Part shown: positions 63,811-64,000 of the stretch, piece after piece
Position numbering within the stretch: the first letter of the stretch is position 1
Layout: each line of letters opens with the position of its first letter
Origin: Mesocentrotus franciscanus
Taxonomy: Eukaryota; Echinodermata; Echinoidea; Camarodonta; Strongylocentrotidae
Assembly: GCA_037976565.1 (NCBI GenBank)
Contig: CP137675.1
Span: 6,972,272-7,036,271, forward strand
Length of the DNA stretch: 64,000 nucleotides
Reading direction: 5' to 3'
Position numbers and translations under genes: made by a program
The notes under the pieces: generated by a model
Told to the model about the DNA's origin: nothing
The model's input: only the letters and a program-made list of their open reading frames with translations
Databases searched by the model: none

Positions 63811-64000
63811 TATAAGGTTTTAGTTTTAATAAATCAAATTGTCTTCAAGTTCTGTCTTCACACCACCCTCGTATATATAGGTTCCAGTAAAATCTCTTGC
63901 GGCTGCACATTATAAACCATCTTGATTACCCTGAGAACAGTCCTTTAATTTGTAATTTCTCTTACAATACTTTCTTTAATATATCAAATTCAATCCATCT

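Overview
This is eukaryotic nuclear DNA: AT-rich, with small exons, GT-AG introns and many short non-autonomous transposons. Three protein-coding genes can be reconstructed exon by exon, each similar to a conserved animal protein. The repeat landscape (tRNA-headed SINEs, mariner-like and TTAA-flanked MITEs, a foldback element with tandem-repeat arms) and the intron-rich genes suggest a marine invertebrate, most likely an echinoderm such as a sea urchin. The phylum is an inference; nothing in the window proves it.

Genes. (1) The minus strand at 254-13083 holds the 5' half of GBA2, the non-lysosomal glucosylceramidase; eight exons are visible and the gene runs off the left edge before the catalytic domain. 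(2) The plus strand at 24394-37600 holds a complete 15-exon TIMM44, the inner-membrane adaptor that tethers mtHsp70 to the TIM23 protein import channel (454 residues). (3) The minus strand at 42325-45935 holds a complete three-exon homologue of C9orf85, a small four-CxxC protein of unknown function (188 residues). GBA2 and TIMM44 are head to head, 11.3 kb apart; TIMM44 and C9orf85 are tail to tail, 4.7 kb apart. The three share no pathway, so the arrangement looks incidental. No gene was recognised from about 46 kb to the right edge.

Mobile DNA dominates the rest, none of it with a recognisable transposase. Notable structures are: (a) a 1.28-kb palindromic foldback element at 62.5-63.8 kb whose arms are about 150-bp tandem repeats; (b) a 4.2-kb hAT-like element at 50.4-54.6 kb sitting in an ACT microsatellite and containing a second element that contains an inverted copy of the first, with target-site duplications at each level; (c) at least nine insertions from about six otherwise different families that share TTAA flanks and AG...CT termini, one of them with its empty site preserved in a neighbouring duplicate; (d) two SINEs with a common tail but different heads, one tRNA-like and one 7SL/Alu-like; (e) two unrelated tandem repeats that carry clustered AGGTCA half-sites. 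All boundaries were read by eye and may shift by a few bases.
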